DNA of 64,000 bases from Terrisporobacter mayombei (GTDB lineage Bacteria; Bacillota; Clostridia; Peptostreptococcales; Peptostreptococcaceae). The stretch is taken from the NCBI RefSeq assembly GCF_020748465.1, contig NZ_JAHZMP010000001.1:372001-436000 (forward strand). The letters are read 5' to 3'. The translations under genes and the position numbers were made by a program. The first letter of the stretch is position 1. Each line of letters starts with the position of its first letter. The notes beneath the pieces were generated by a model. The model made no database searches. It saw only the letters and a list, made by a program, of their open reading frames with translations, and was not told where the DNA came from. Shown here piece after piece: positions 9,589 through 19,300 of the stretch.

Positions 9589-10950
9589 ATGAGTCAAAAA
9601 TTACAAAAAAACTTAGGACTTGCTGCTGCATTATCTACAGTTGTAGGTATGGTGATTGGTGGTGGAGTATTCTTTAAACCACAAGCGGTTTACACTTTAA
9701 CAGGAGGGGCACCAGGTCTTGGAATATTAGCTTGGTTTTTAGCTGGTATACTTACAATTACTGCTGGTTTAACTGCTGCTGAGGTTTCTGCTGCTATTCC
9801 TAGAACTGGTGGTATGATGGTTTACATCGAGGAAATTTATGGTAAAAAATCAGGAATGTTAACAGGTTGGATGCAATCAGCATTATTCTTCCCTGCTACA
9901 ATTGCTGCATTAGCAGTTATGTTTGGTAACCAAACTTGTATATTGCTTGGATTAAATGAAAATATTGCTATTCCAATATCAATTGCTACGGTATTATTAA
10001 TAAGTATATTAAACACATTTGGAAGTAAGACTTCTGGAACTATACAAACGGTTGCAACCATAGCTAAATTAATTCCACTTGCTATAATAATAGTATTTGG
10101 TTTCATTAAAGGTGGTGGAGGTAATCCTATAATTACTCCACTAGTTGCTGAGGGTGTATCTCCTGCATCAGTAATAGGACAAGTATTGATAGCTATATTA
10201 TTTGCTTATGATGGATGGATTAATGTTGGCGCTATAGCTGGTGAAATGAAAGACCCAGGGAAAGATTTGCCAAAGGCAATCGTTGGTGGTTTATCAGTAA
10301 CTATGGCTGTTTATATAGTAATAAACATAGCTTATTTATGGGTACTACCAGCTGATCAAATATCTCAATTTGCTAACCCAGCTTCTGCTGTTGCTCAAGT
10401 ATTATTTGGAGAAGTAGGTGGTAAAGTTGTTACTGCTGGCATATTAATTTCAGTATTTGGATGTATGAATGGTTATTTATTAACTGGTCCAAGAGTTCTT
10501 TATACTTTAGGAACACAAAAATCATTACCAGGATACAAAGTTGTTGGTGCTTTAAATAAAAATAATGTTCCTGCTAAAGCAACATTAATAATGGGTGTTT
10601 TATCTTCATTATATGCATTATCTGGACAATTTAACTTATTAAGTGACCTATCAATGTTCGCTGTATGGTCATTCTATGTATTAACTTTCATAGGTGTTAT
10701 AATCCTAAGAAAGAAACAACCAGATTTACACAGACCATATAAAGTTCCTATGTATCCATTTATACCAATGGTAGCTATAGCTGGTGGATTATTTGTTGTA
10801 TTAAATCAATTATTATTTGCTGGTATGACAAATACTATAATTTCACTTGGTGGAGTTCTAGTTACTTTAGTTGGTTTACCTCTTTACAACATAGCTCAAA
10901 AGCAAGTTGCTAAAGAAAACAACAATTATGACTTAAATAAAGTTGCATAA
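9589..10950 (+). CDS. APC-superfamily amino acid permease (SteT/LAT-like), copy 1
   Basis: 453 aa, about twelve hydrophobic segments. The family's N-terminal glycine motif is present as GMVIGGGVFF (about 20-29), followed by AEVSAAIPRTGGMMVYIEE in the TM3 region, typical of the LAT-type exchangers that include the Bacillus Ser/Thr exchanger SteT. It sits in the cytoplasmic membrane and probably exchanges neutral amino acids; the substrate cannot be set from sequence. It is followed by its own terminator and then a close paralogue. The ribosome site is GAAAGGAAAA. Confidence 0.9.
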   Translation: MSQKLQKNLGLAAALSTVVGMVIGGGVFFKPQAVYTLTGGAPGLGILAWFLAGILTITAGLTAAEVSAAIPRTGGMMVYIEEIYGKKSGMLTGWMQSALFFPATIAALAVMFGNQTCILLGLNENIAIPISIATVLLISILNTFGSKTSGTIQTVATIAKLIPLAIIIVFGFIKGGGGNPIITPLVAEGVSPASVIGQVLIAILFAYDGWINVGAIAGEMKDPGKDLPKAIVGGLSVTMAVYIVINIAYLWVLPADQISQFANPASAVAQVLFGEVGGKVVTAGILISVFGCMNGYLLTGPRVLYTLGTQKSLPGYKVVGALNKNNVPAKATLIMGVLSSLYALSGQFNLLSDLSMFAVWSFYVLTFIGVIILRKKQPDLHRPYKVPMYPFIPMVAIAGGLFVVLNQLLFAGMTNTIISLGGVLVTLVGLPLYNIAQKQVAKENNNYDLNKVA

Positions 10951-10958
10951 TAAAAATA

Positions 10959-10997
10959 AAAGAGCTTTCTTCATACTTATTGAAGAAGCTCTTTTTT
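10959..10997 (+). terminator. Terminator between the two permeases
   Basis: AAGAGCTTTCTTCA pairs with TGAAGAAGCTCTT (one bulge), followed by TTTTTT. Each permease is therefore probably its own transcription unit. Confidence 0.85.
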
Positions 10998-11161
10998 AAT
11001 ATAATAAACAAATTTTAATTTTTCATAAATACATAAAAAATATCCTTTTACAAATATTAATATATAATTTATGAATTAAATTTTAATAATATTACAAATT
11101 AACATTTTTGTTGAATTTATAATTTTCATTTAGAAAATATGTTTGAAAGGAAATTTAGATT

Positions 11162-12505
11162 ATGAGCCAAAAATTACAAAAAAATTTAGGTCTTACTGCT
11201 GCTTTATCTACAGTTATTGGTATGGTTATTGGTGGTGGAGTATTTTTCAAACCCCAAGCAGTTTACACTTTAACTGGTGGAGAGCCTGGGCTTGGTATGA
11301 TTGCTTGGGTAGTAGCTGGAGTTATAACAATAACCGCCGGTTTAACTGCTGCAGAAGTTTCTGCTGCCATTCCCAAAACAGGCGGCATGATGGTTTATAT
11401 TGAAGAGATTTATGGTAAAAAGTTGGGTGTTCTAACAGGATGGATGCAGTGCGCTTTATTTTTCCCTGCTACTGTAGCTGCACTGGCAGTTATGTTTGGT
11501 AACCAAAGTGCAAAACTAATAGGAAACGAAAATTTAATAGTCCCCATAACTTTAGGTGTTATTTTACTTATTAGTATTTTAAATACCCTAAGTTCTAAAA
11601 CAACTGGTCTTATTCAAACAATAGCTACCATTTGTAAGTTAATCCCTCTTATCTTAATAATAATCTTTGGTTTTATAAGAGGTAATGGCAATAATCCTAT
11701 AACTTCTCCTTTAGTAGGCCCTGGCGTATCTACTGTCTCTATTATAGGCCAATTATTAATCGCAATATTATTTGCTTATGATGGATGGATTAATGTTGGC
11801 GCTATAGCCGGAGAAATGAAAAATCCTGGCAAAGATTTACCAAAAGCGATCATTGGTGGTTTAGCTTTTGTTATGGTTGTTTATATCATAATAAATGTTG
11901 CTTACTTATGGGTTTTACCAGCCAGCGAGTTAGCGAATTTTGATTCACCAGCTTCTGCAGTAGCAGAAGTAATATTTGGCCCTATTGGTGGAAAACTTAT
12001 AACTACAGGAATTCTAATTTCTGTATTTGGTTGTATTAATGGTTATTTATTAACTGCACCTAGAGTTCTTTACACTTTAGGTCAACAAAAATCCATCCCA
12101 GGTTATAAATATTATGGTCCATTAAATAAAAGCGGAGTCCCTGGAAATGCAACTATAGTAATGGGTATTTTATCTGCCATTTATGCTTTATCTGGTCAAT
12201 TTAACTTATTAACTGACTTATCCATGTTTGCAATTTGGTCTTTCTACGTATTAACATTTATAGGTGTAATTTTACTTAGACAAAGACAACCTGAATTAAA
12301 TAGACCATATAAAGTTCCTTTATATCCAGTAATACCAATAATAGCTATTGCTGGAGGATTATTTGTTGTAATAAATCAATTATTATTTGCCGGCATGGAA
12401 AATACCCTAATATCTTTAGGTGGTGTAATTGTCACTTTAATCGGACTTCCTCTTTACTCGTTAGCACAAAAACAAGCAAATAATGATAATAATAAAGCTG
12501 CTTAA
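11162..12505 (+). CDS. APC-superfamily amino acid permease (SteT/LAT-like), copy 2
   Basis: 447 aa, colinear with the preceding permease and nearly identical over the first 90 residues (MSQKLQKNLGL, GMVIGGGVFFKPQAVYTLTGG, AEVSAAIP.TGGMMVYIEEIYGKK). Divergence is greater in the TM4-5 region and C-terminal tail. The pair looks like an old tandem duplication. A GAAAGGAAA ribosome site precedes the ATG. Its codon use has more C-ending codons than copy 1, so the copies are not recent. Paralogue divergence may mean different substrates or regulation; that is inference. Confidence 0.9.
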   Translation: MSQKLQKNLGLTAALSTVIGMVIGGGVFFKPQAVYTLTGGEPGLGMIAWVVAGVITITAGLTAAEVSAAIPKTGGMMVYIEEIYGKKLGVLTGWMQCALFFPATVAALAVMFGNQSAKLIGNENLIVPITLGVILLISILNTLSSKTTGLIQTIATICKLIPLILIIIFGFIRGNGNNPITSPLVGPGVSTVSIIGQLLIAILFAYDGWINVGAIAGEMKNPGKDLPKAIIGGLAFVMVVYIIINVAYLWVLPASELANFDSPASAVAEVIFGPIGGKLITTGILISVFGCINGYLLTAPRVLYTLGQQKSIPGYKYYGPLNKSGVPGNATIVMGILSAIYALSGQFNLLTDLSMFAIWSFYVLTFIGVILLRQRQPELNRPYKVPLYPVIPIIAIAGGLFVVINQLLFAGMENTLISLGGVIVTLIGLPLYSLAQKQANNDNNKAA

Positions 12506-12516
12506 ATTAAAAATAT

Positions 12517-12555
12517 AAAAATAGCATGATAAATATGTATTTATCATGCTATTTT
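12517..12555. terminator. Bidirectional terminator between permease 2 and the ABC operon
   Basis: AAAATAGCATGATAAATA is complementary to the sequence after a 3-bp loop, with A/T runs on both sides. It can serve both convergent units. Confidence 0.85.
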
Positions 12556-12558
12556 ACA

Positions 12559-13200
12559 TTAAATTACTTCTTTTTTTTCATATAAAAATCTCGTAATAAA
12601 GTATGATATAAGCAATATTAATATTGTTAATATTGCACTAAAAAGATTAATATTTATTTCACTTAATTTGTTAAGTATTTTTATAACTGTTTGCATATCA
12701 TCAACAGCTAAAGATGGTATCATCACAATAATCATAAATATAAATATCATTGCCATTCTACCTTTTTTCATTCCAAAATATAATAAAACTGGAATTAGTA
12801 CTGATACTAAAGTAACTGCGCTTATTATGCCAATATATAAAATTATTTTATAATCAATTCCACTTAAATCAACTACATTTACTTTATTAGATATAAAAAA
12901 TATCAAAGAACATAATATACTTGCTACAACAATAGTTATTATACAGAAAATATATCTAGAAATAACATATTCATTCTTTGTAACAGGTAAGTGCGAAATC
13001 ATATAATCTATTCCATATGAATCTTCGTATGCCATAGTTTGATATGCTATAACATAAGTCATCATTCCCATTAACATTGTTGAAAAACTGGGATTTATTA
13101 GTGATGCAATACTAAATGCAACTAAAATAAATAAAGCCATTTTCTTTACTGAGAGAAAATTATTAAAACTTAAATTCACTAAATTCATTATATTTCTCAT
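12559..13200 (-). CDS. ABC-2-type transporter permease
   Basis: 213 aa, with about six hydrophobic segments spread over the chain and no ATPase motifs. It overlaps or abuts the ATPase gene at 13200, so they are coupled. Together with the GntR regulator this is the YtrA-like arrangement seen in low-GC Gram-positives, in which such exporters respond to wall-active compounds or other stress. The transported substrate is unknown. Confidence 0.82.
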   Translation of the reverse strand: MRNIMNLVNLSFNNFLSVKKMALFILVAFSIASLINPSFSTMLMGMMTYVIAYQTMAYEDSYGIDYMISHLPVTKNEYVISRYIFCIITIVVASILCSLIFFISNKVNVVDLSGIDYKIILYIGIISAVTLVSVLIPVLLYFGMKKGRMAMIFIFMIIVMIPSLAVDDMQTVIKILNKLSEININLFSAILTILILLISYFITRFLYEKKEVI

Positions 13201-14057
13201 TACTTATTCCCCCTTGTATAATAAGTTAAAATATCTTCCAAGTTAGGTTTATCATAAACCACTTCTTCACCAAATAGCTCATAAGCTTTTTCTTTATTTT
13301 TTACTAATCCTTCAAATCCAAAAGTATTCTTATTTACCGATATAAATATATCTTCTGTATCTTTTTGTAATAGTTCATTTTTACCTTTTACTATAATATG
13401 ATCTTGTAAAATACTATCTTTATCATCAGCTAAGAAAATTTTTCCCTTATAAATAAAAACTAAGTAATCTCCTATTTTATCCAAGTCACTAGTTATATGT
13501 GTTGAGAAAAATACTGTAGCATTGTCTTCCTCAATTCTTTCTTGTAACATTTCTAGTACTTCATTTCTAACTAAAGGATCCAGATTCGCTGTAGGCTCAT
13601 CCATTATAATTATTTTAGGACGATGAGATAATGTCATTACTATATCAAATTTTTTTTGTTGACCTTTAGATAATTCTCTATAAATTTTATTTTCATTTAA
13701 TTCAAATTCTTTCATATATTTTTTATAAAGTTTTTCATCCCAGTCTCTGTAAAATAAACAAAGGGATTTTTTTATCCTACTTAATTTTGATTCTTGTAAA
13801 TATCCATTAAATTCCCCCACATATCCTATTTGCTCTTTTAAAGATAAATCATCACCTTCATATTCTTGGTTAAATAGTTTAACAATCCCACTGTCTCTTC
13901 TCAACATACTAAGTATTAGTTTTATTGTGGTTGTTTTCCCAGATCCATTTGGTCCGATAAATCCTGTAACAAAGCCTTGTGGTATTTTTAAATCTTCTAT
14001 TTTTAAAGAAAAATTATCAAAATCTTTTCTCAAACTATTAATTTCAATTGCATTCAT
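13200..14057 (-). CDS. ABC transporter ATP-binding protein
   Basis: 285 aa. The Walker A sequence GPNGSGKT is at 35-42, a signature-like LSKGQQKK near 140, Walker B IIIMDEPTANLDP near 160, and an H-loop FSTHIT. The C-terminal 70 residues are typical of export-type ATPases. It lies 3 bp after the GntR gene and abuts the permease gene, so all three are one operon. Confidence 0.92.
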   Translation of the reverse strand: MNAIEINSLRKDFDNFSLKIEDLKIPQGFVTGFIGPNGSGKTTTIKLILSMLRRDSGIVKLFNQEYEGDDLSLKEQIGYVGEFNGYLQESKLSRIKKSLCLFYRDWDEKLYKKYMKEFELNENKIYRELSKGQQKKFDIVMTLSHRPKIIIMDEPTANLDPLVRNEVLEMLQERIEEDNATVFFSTHITSDLDKIGDYLVFIYKGKIFLADDKDSILQDHIIVKGKNELLQKDTEDIFISVNKNTFGFEGLVKNKEKAYELFGEEVVYDKPNLEDILTYYTRGNK

Positions 14058-14060
14058 TTT

Positions 14061-14435
14061 TTAAACCTCCTCATAAATACTTTTAATAATCTCTATAAAA
14101 TCTTCCTCATTTATTCCCATCTTTTTAGCGCCTAGAATTATTTCCTCTAGCTTACTTTCCATCTCAAATAATGCGGCCTCTTTTAATCTTTCTGTACTTT
14201 GACTACATACATAACTACCTTTGCCTGCAACAGTTTGTATGTATCCTTCTTTTTCTAATTCTTCATAAGCCCTTTTTGTAGTAATTATACTTACCTTTAG
14301 TTCTTTAGCTAGAGATCTTATGGATGGTAGTAATTCCTCACTACGTAAGTCTCCACTTAGAATCTGTGACTTAATTTGATTTTGAATTTGTTCATAAAGT
14401 GGCACTGCTGAAGAGTTACTTATAATTATATTCAA
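14061..14435 (-). CDS. GntR-family regulator, YtrA subfamily
   Basis: 124 aa: a winged HTH (VPLYEQIQNQIKSQIL through GYIQTVAGKGSYV) and only a short C-terminal dimer helix, which is the YtrA type rather than a large effector domain. First gene of the operon with the ABC pair, so probably an autorepressor released by an unknown signal. The spacing to the ATPase gene is 3 bp. Confidence 0.9.
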   Translation of the reverse strand: MNIIISNSSAVPLYEQIQNQIKSQILSGDLRSEELLPSIRSLAKELKVSIITTKRAYEELEKEGYIQTVAGKGSYVCSQSTERLKEAALFEMESKLEEIILGAKKMGINEEDFIEIIKSIYEEV

Positions 14436-14463
14436 CTGCTATTACCTCCTTTCATACATAAGG

Positions 14464-14518
14464 TATGTATATAAGTGTTTATATTTGTTTATAGCTGTAT
14501 ATATATCATATATACATA
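14464..14518. promoter_or_regulatory. Inverted repeat upstream of the GntR operon, possible operator
   Basis: TATGTATATA (14464-14473) and its exact complement TATATACATA (14509-14518) lie 35 bp apart in the promoter region of the GntR gene. The sequence is very AT-rich, so chance symmetry is possible. Confidence 0.35.
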
Positions 14519-14552
14519 TATTAACTATTTTGTTACACCTTGTCAACTAAAA

Positions 14553-14584
14553 AAATCTCCTTTGAAATTAATCAAAGGAGATTT
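14553..14584 (-). terminator. Terminator after the ArsC/Spx-like gene
   Basis: AAATCTCCTTTGA pairs perfectly with TCAAAGGAGATTT. On the minus strand it is followed by seven T residues. Confidence 0.88.
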
Positions 14585-14588
14585 CTAA

Positions 14589-14939
14589 TTATAATAAATT
14601 TTCTTTATATTCATTTTCTTTAAAACCAATTAAGACTTTTTTATTATCTACTAATAAAGGTCTTTTTATAAGTTTTCCGTCACTTACAAGTATTTCAAGC
14701 ATTTCATCTTCACTTGCTGTCTTTAATACTTCTTTAAGTCCTAATTCTCTATATTTTACCCCACTTGTATTAAAAAATTTCTTCAATTCATGTCCACTTT
14801 CTTCATAAATTTTTTTCATTTCTTCTTTTGTCGGTGGTGTATCTACTAAATCTATTTCTTCAAAGTTTATATTATTTTCCTTAAGCCAATTCTTGGCTTT
14901 TCTTGCTGTAGATCATTTTTTGTATCCATAAAGCTTCAT
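14589..14939 (-). CDS. ArsC/Spx-family protein with TGA at the active-site Cys codon; candidate selenoprotein
   Basis: Reading through one TGA gives 116 aa, the normal family length: MKLYGYKK-U-STARKAKNWLKE, then an alpha/beta thioredoxin-like body ending KRPLLVDNKKVLIGFKENEY, the usual ArsC/Spx/MgsR signature. Family members have Cys exactly where the TGA stands (14913-14915, codon 9), normally CxxC or CxxS; here the fourth position is Ala. The ATG at 14939 has GAAAGGAAAG upstream and lies four bases after the stop of the upstream HEPN-like gene, so it is coupled. A 7-bp hairpin with a G-first loop sits 20 nt after the TGA, as bacterial SECIS elements do. The rest of the frame has no lesion. 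Alternatives: a Cys-to-stop mutation, or base error, since several other genes here are broken. Confidence 0.6.
14883..14899 (-). promoter_or_regulatory. SECIS-like hairpin just after the in-frame TGA
   Basis: On the minus strand AAGCCAA-GAA-TTGGCTT forms a perfect 7-bp stem with a three-base loop whose first base is G. The loop starts 20 nt after the TGA. Bacterial SECIS elements lie inside the coding region, roughly 16-37 nt after the UGA, with a G among the first loop bases. Confidence 0.5.
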
Positions 14940-14943
14940 ATTA

Positions 14944-16263
14944 TTATTCTTTCCTTTCATAAAAATTCCACGGCACCAATTCCACCTCTCCATAAGATCT
15001 TTCCTTTAATCTATTGGAGTACTCACCTTTATAGTTTATTAAATGTAGTATAACCAATTCCACATATCTTATTGCAATTTGAATTATATTCCACATATCT
15101 TCCACATGAAGAGTTGCTCTATTCCTTTTTCTACTTGGATGAACTATTTTATTTCTGAAATAAGTAATTAAATCTACTCCATCTAAAAATTTACTTTGAA
15201 TATATTCATCAAATAAATAAAGTTCTTCCTTTCCTGTAGGAATTTTACAATTGTTAAGCAACTTTCTGATGTTTGTTGATGATAAATTTTCATCAAATTC
15301 CTCATCACTTAAAATCTTTTGTTGCTCAACTAAAACGACATAAGATAAAGTTTCAAGTGCAATTTGCATGGAAATGATATTATTTTCAATTGTAGTATTA
15401 CCCAATGTTTCTATATACCAATCAATAACTTGTTTAATAGCATGTCCATAGTATAGGTCATTTAATCTTTTACACATTAACGCCATATATTTTTCTATAT
15501 TGTGGTTATTAGCTATGGTATCCTTCCAATTAGGTACAAATCTAAAAGGACTTACTATGCACTCTCTACATAGTCTAAATATGTTATTGTTTAACTCATA
15601 CCCTTTAACTATGCATATATCAACATATCTCCCACACATAAAACTAAGTGCCATAGATATGTTATCCAACACATCGTTTATATTATTTGTCTTAAATAAA
15701 CTGTTATCTTTCTTTTTCATTCTTCCGATGTGGGTAATTATAGTTCCAGATTTATCTTTTAGTTCACGATTTAGTTCCTTTGTAAAATCATATCTTTTAT
15801 CAATGGTTACTTCTAAATCTCCTATATTAAATTCCATCCTCCCAGCAAATAGCTTATCTTCATGCATTATAAGTTTGCCTGAATATCTATCAAGATTTAC
15901 TATATAAAAATCTATACTATCTACAAAATAATTTTTCGACTTAATATATCCATCATTAATGTAACCTTCTAAGAATAAATCACTTGACGCTGTTACTGTT
16001 ACGTTTATTGGTTTATAACCATAAACTTCTAATATAGCATTATCATAATCTAGAGTTATATCTACATCATAATCTTTTCTTGATAAAACTTTTCCTTTAA
16101 AATTTATAGACATGGGAGTGGTCATTTTATAAAATACTTTTCCGTAGCATTTATATTTTTTATTATATAAGTAAACACAAAATCTTCCTTCATGGATACT
16201 AATATCTTCGCTTACATTATAGTCTAAATAATCTAAAGATATAGCATCTTTAAGTGATTTCAT
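14944..16263 (-). CDS. Uncharacterised protein with a C-terminal HEPN-like RX4H motif
   Basis: 439 aa, no signal peptide or membrane segment. The first 200 residues are beta-rich and match nothing I can name with certainty; the layout recalls ApeA/YopA-type N-terminal domains. The C-terminal half is helical and has YFRNKIVHP near 368-376, an R-N-x3-H arrangement (Arg370, His375) typical of HEPN ribonuclease-type active sites. HEPN proteins often act in toxin-antitoxin or anti-phage defence. It starts a two-gene unit: the ArsC/Spx-like gene begins four bases after its stop. Activity is inferred from the motif only. Confidence 0.6.
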   Translation of the reverse strand: MKSLKDAISLDYLDYNVSEDISIHEGRFCVYLYNKKYKCYGKVFYKMTTPMSINFKGKVLSRKDYDVDITLDYDNAILEVYGYKPINVTVTASSDLFLEGYINDGYIKSKNYFVDSIDFYIVNLDRYSGKLIMHEDKLFAGRMEFNIGDLEVTIDKRYDFTKELNRELKDKSGTIITHIGRMKKKDNSLFKTNNINDVLDNISMALSFMCGRYVDICIVKGYELNNNIFRLCRECIVSPFRFVPNWKDTIANNHNIEKYMALMCKRLNDLYYGHAIKQVIDWYIETLGNTTIENNIISMQIALETLSYVVLVEQQKILSDEEFDENLSSTNIRKLLNNCKIPTGKEELYLFDEYIQSKFLDGVDLITYFRNKIVHPSRKRNRATLHVEDMWNIIQIAIRYVELVILHLINYKGEYSNRLKERSYGEVELVPWNFYERKE

Positions 16264-16348
16264 AACTACTCCACCTTTTCTAATATATTGAATTTAATTA
16301 TATCATAATAAATATATTCATTGTTGATAAAATTCCATTTTATATGCA

Positions 16349-16380
16349 AGAACAGATTAGAAATAACTCTAATCTGTTCT
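16349..16380 (-). terminator. Hairpin after the activase gene
   Basis: AGAACAGATTAGA and TCTAATCTGTTCT form a perfect 13-bp stem just past the activase stop. The T-run on the minus strand is poor, so termination may be weak. Confidence 0.55.
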
Positions 16381-16386
16381 AGATAC

Positions 16387-19300
16387 TTAGCATTTAACTA
16401 AACATTCCTTTTTATTTTCTTCCGGCTCTTTAGATTTGTAATCATTAATATCTATATAAGTCATTTCCTTATTATTCATTGTCTTAAATGCCTTTGACAA
16501 CATTAATTTTATTCTATTTATTTGATTTACTTCACTTGCCGATGGATCATAATCTATTGGAATTATATTTGCATCTTTATATCTTCTTTTTAGCTCCTTA
16601 ATAGATCCTTTGCCAATTATATGATTTGGTAAACATCCAAAAGGTTGCATGCAGATAACATTTTTCACATCATCTTCTATAAGTTCTATCATTTCACCTG
16701 TTAATAACCATCCTTCTCCTGTTTGATTCCCAAGAGATACTACTTCAGAGGCCTTTTTCGCCAAATCTCTAATATCTTTTGGAGGAGAAAATCTATTACT
16801 TTCTTTTAATGATTTTATATAAGTTTTTTGATAAAAGTTAGCAATTTTAATAAATAATTTAGCTAGTATTGTTGATTTATTACTCCCTTCTAAATATTTA
16901 CTTTTGAAAAGAGTATTTACAGACCAAGCAGTAAAGAAATTAATAAGCTCTGGCATTACTGCTTCTGCACCTTCTTTTTCCAATATATCTACAACATTAT
17001 TATTTGCTGTTGGATGAAATTTAACCAAAATTTCTCCTACTAATCCTACTCGTGGCTTAGTGATATTTAGTATTTCTAAGTTATCAAAGTCTTTTACAAT
17101 ATTTCTTATATTATTTTTAAACTCTGAAAATTTACCATTTTTTACAGATTTTTTGCATTTAATTACCCATTTATCATAAAGTTTATTAGTGCTTCCTTTT
17201 ACAGCTTCATAAGGTCTGACCCTGTATACTACCTTCATTAATAAATCTCCATAAATCGCACTCATAATAGTTCGGTGTATTAATTTTAATGATATATTAT
17301 CCATTACACCATTATCCTCTATATTATTTACACTTAGTGATATAACCGGTATATCACTAAAACCTGCCTCATATAGCCCCTTTCTCAAGAAACCAATATA
17401 ATTAGTTGCCCTACATCCTCCACCTGTTTGAGTAATAGCTACAGAAGTATTATTTAAATCATATTCACCTGATTTTAAAGCCTTTATTAATTGACCTATT
17501 ACAATTATTGCTGGGTAACAAGCATCATTATGTACATATTTTAGTCCCTCTTCTATTACTTCTCTATTAGTATCTTGAAGTATTACCAAATTCCATCCAC
17601 AAGAATTAAAAGCCTCTTGTAAGAATTGAAAATGTACAGGAGACATTTGAGGTGCAAGTAGAGTATGCTTCATGTTAAGCTTTGTGTTTTTCACATAAGG
17701 CATTTTCTTAACTTCTATATTTTCTGCCCTTATGTTATTTTCTTCCCTTTCTTTAATCGCTGCTTTTAAAGATCTAAGTCTTATTTTTGCCGCTCCCAAA
17801 TTATTACCTTCATCTATTTTTATTACAGTATAAATTTTAGATTTTTCACTTAAAATCTCTTCTACCTGTTCTGTAGTTACTGCATCTAACCCACATCCAA
17901 AAGAATTTAACTGAACTAACTCTAAATTATCGAAATTTCTTACAAAAGATGCAGACTTATATAACCTCGAATGATATACCCATTGATCTACAACACGAAG
18001 AGGTCTATCCAAATTAGCAAGATGACAAATACTATCTTCTGTAAGCACTGCCATGTCTAAAGAGTTTATTAATTCAGGTATTCCGTGGTTAATTTCTGGA
18101 TCTAAATGATAAGGTCTACCTGCTAAAACAATTCCTTTTAAGTTATTTTCATTTATATATTTTAGTGCATTTTCTCCTGCTTTTCTTACTTCATTTTTAA
18201 AATTATTCTCTTCTTTTGTTGCTTCGTCCACTGCATTAAATATCTCCGACTTTGCAATATCACTGAAATTGTCTTTAATCACTTCATATAATCTATGTTT
18301 TAATCTTTCTTTATTATTTAAACTTAAGAAAGGATTAATATATTTAATATTTTTTCTTCTTAAATCTTCCAAATTATTTTTTATAACTTCAGAATAAGAT
18401 ATTACCACAGGACAGTTATAGTTGTTATCAGCACTTTTGTCTTCTTTGTATTCATGGGTAACAGCAGGATAAAAAATTGTTTTTATTCCTCTGTCGATTA
18501 AGCTTTGAATATGTCCATGAACCATTTTACCTGGATAACATACTGTTTCTGATGCTATTGAATCTATACCTTTTTCATATAATTTCTTTGACGATCTTTC
18601 TGATAACAGCACTCTAAATCCTAAAGATGTGAAAAATGTATACCAAAATGGGTAATCTTCATACATATTTAAAACTCTAGGTATTCCAATTTCCCCTCTT
18701 TTTGCTTCCTCTTTGCTTAATGATTTATAATGTTTAAATAATCTATCATACTTAAACTTAAATAAATTAATAGGATTTTCTTTATATTTTTTTACACTTT
18801 TATCTCCATTTAAAAAAGCTCCATTTTCACATCTGTTTCCAGATATAAAAACTCCTCCTTCTGAGAATTTATTTATGGTAAGCAAACATTTGTTTGAACA
18901 ACCATTACACCTTTTAACTGTAGTATCTAGTTTAACATTATTAAGTCCATCATAATCTAACAATTGACTTTCATATCCTTCTTCGTAATGTGATTTTGCA
19001 ATTAAAGCACAACCAAAAGCTCCCATTAATCCAGCAATATTAGGTCTAACAACTTCCCTACCTGTTAATTTCTCAAAAGCTCTAAGAACTAAATCATTGT
19101 AAAAAGTTCCACCTTGAACAACTATATTGTTGCCCAGTCTACTAAAATCTCTTATTTTTATAACTTTAAATAAAGCATTTTTTATTACCGAATAAGAAAG
19201 TCCCGCAGAAATATCTGCTACTGTAGCTCCTTCTTTTTGCGCCTGTTTAACCTTAGAATTCATAAATACTGTACATCTAGATCCTAAATCCACAGGATTT

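Noticed and set aside
9589..12505. The two permeases as a recent duplication or assembly artefact
   Set aside because: They differ throughout at the nucleotide level, in codon use and in the C-terminal tail, so they are genuine old paralogues.
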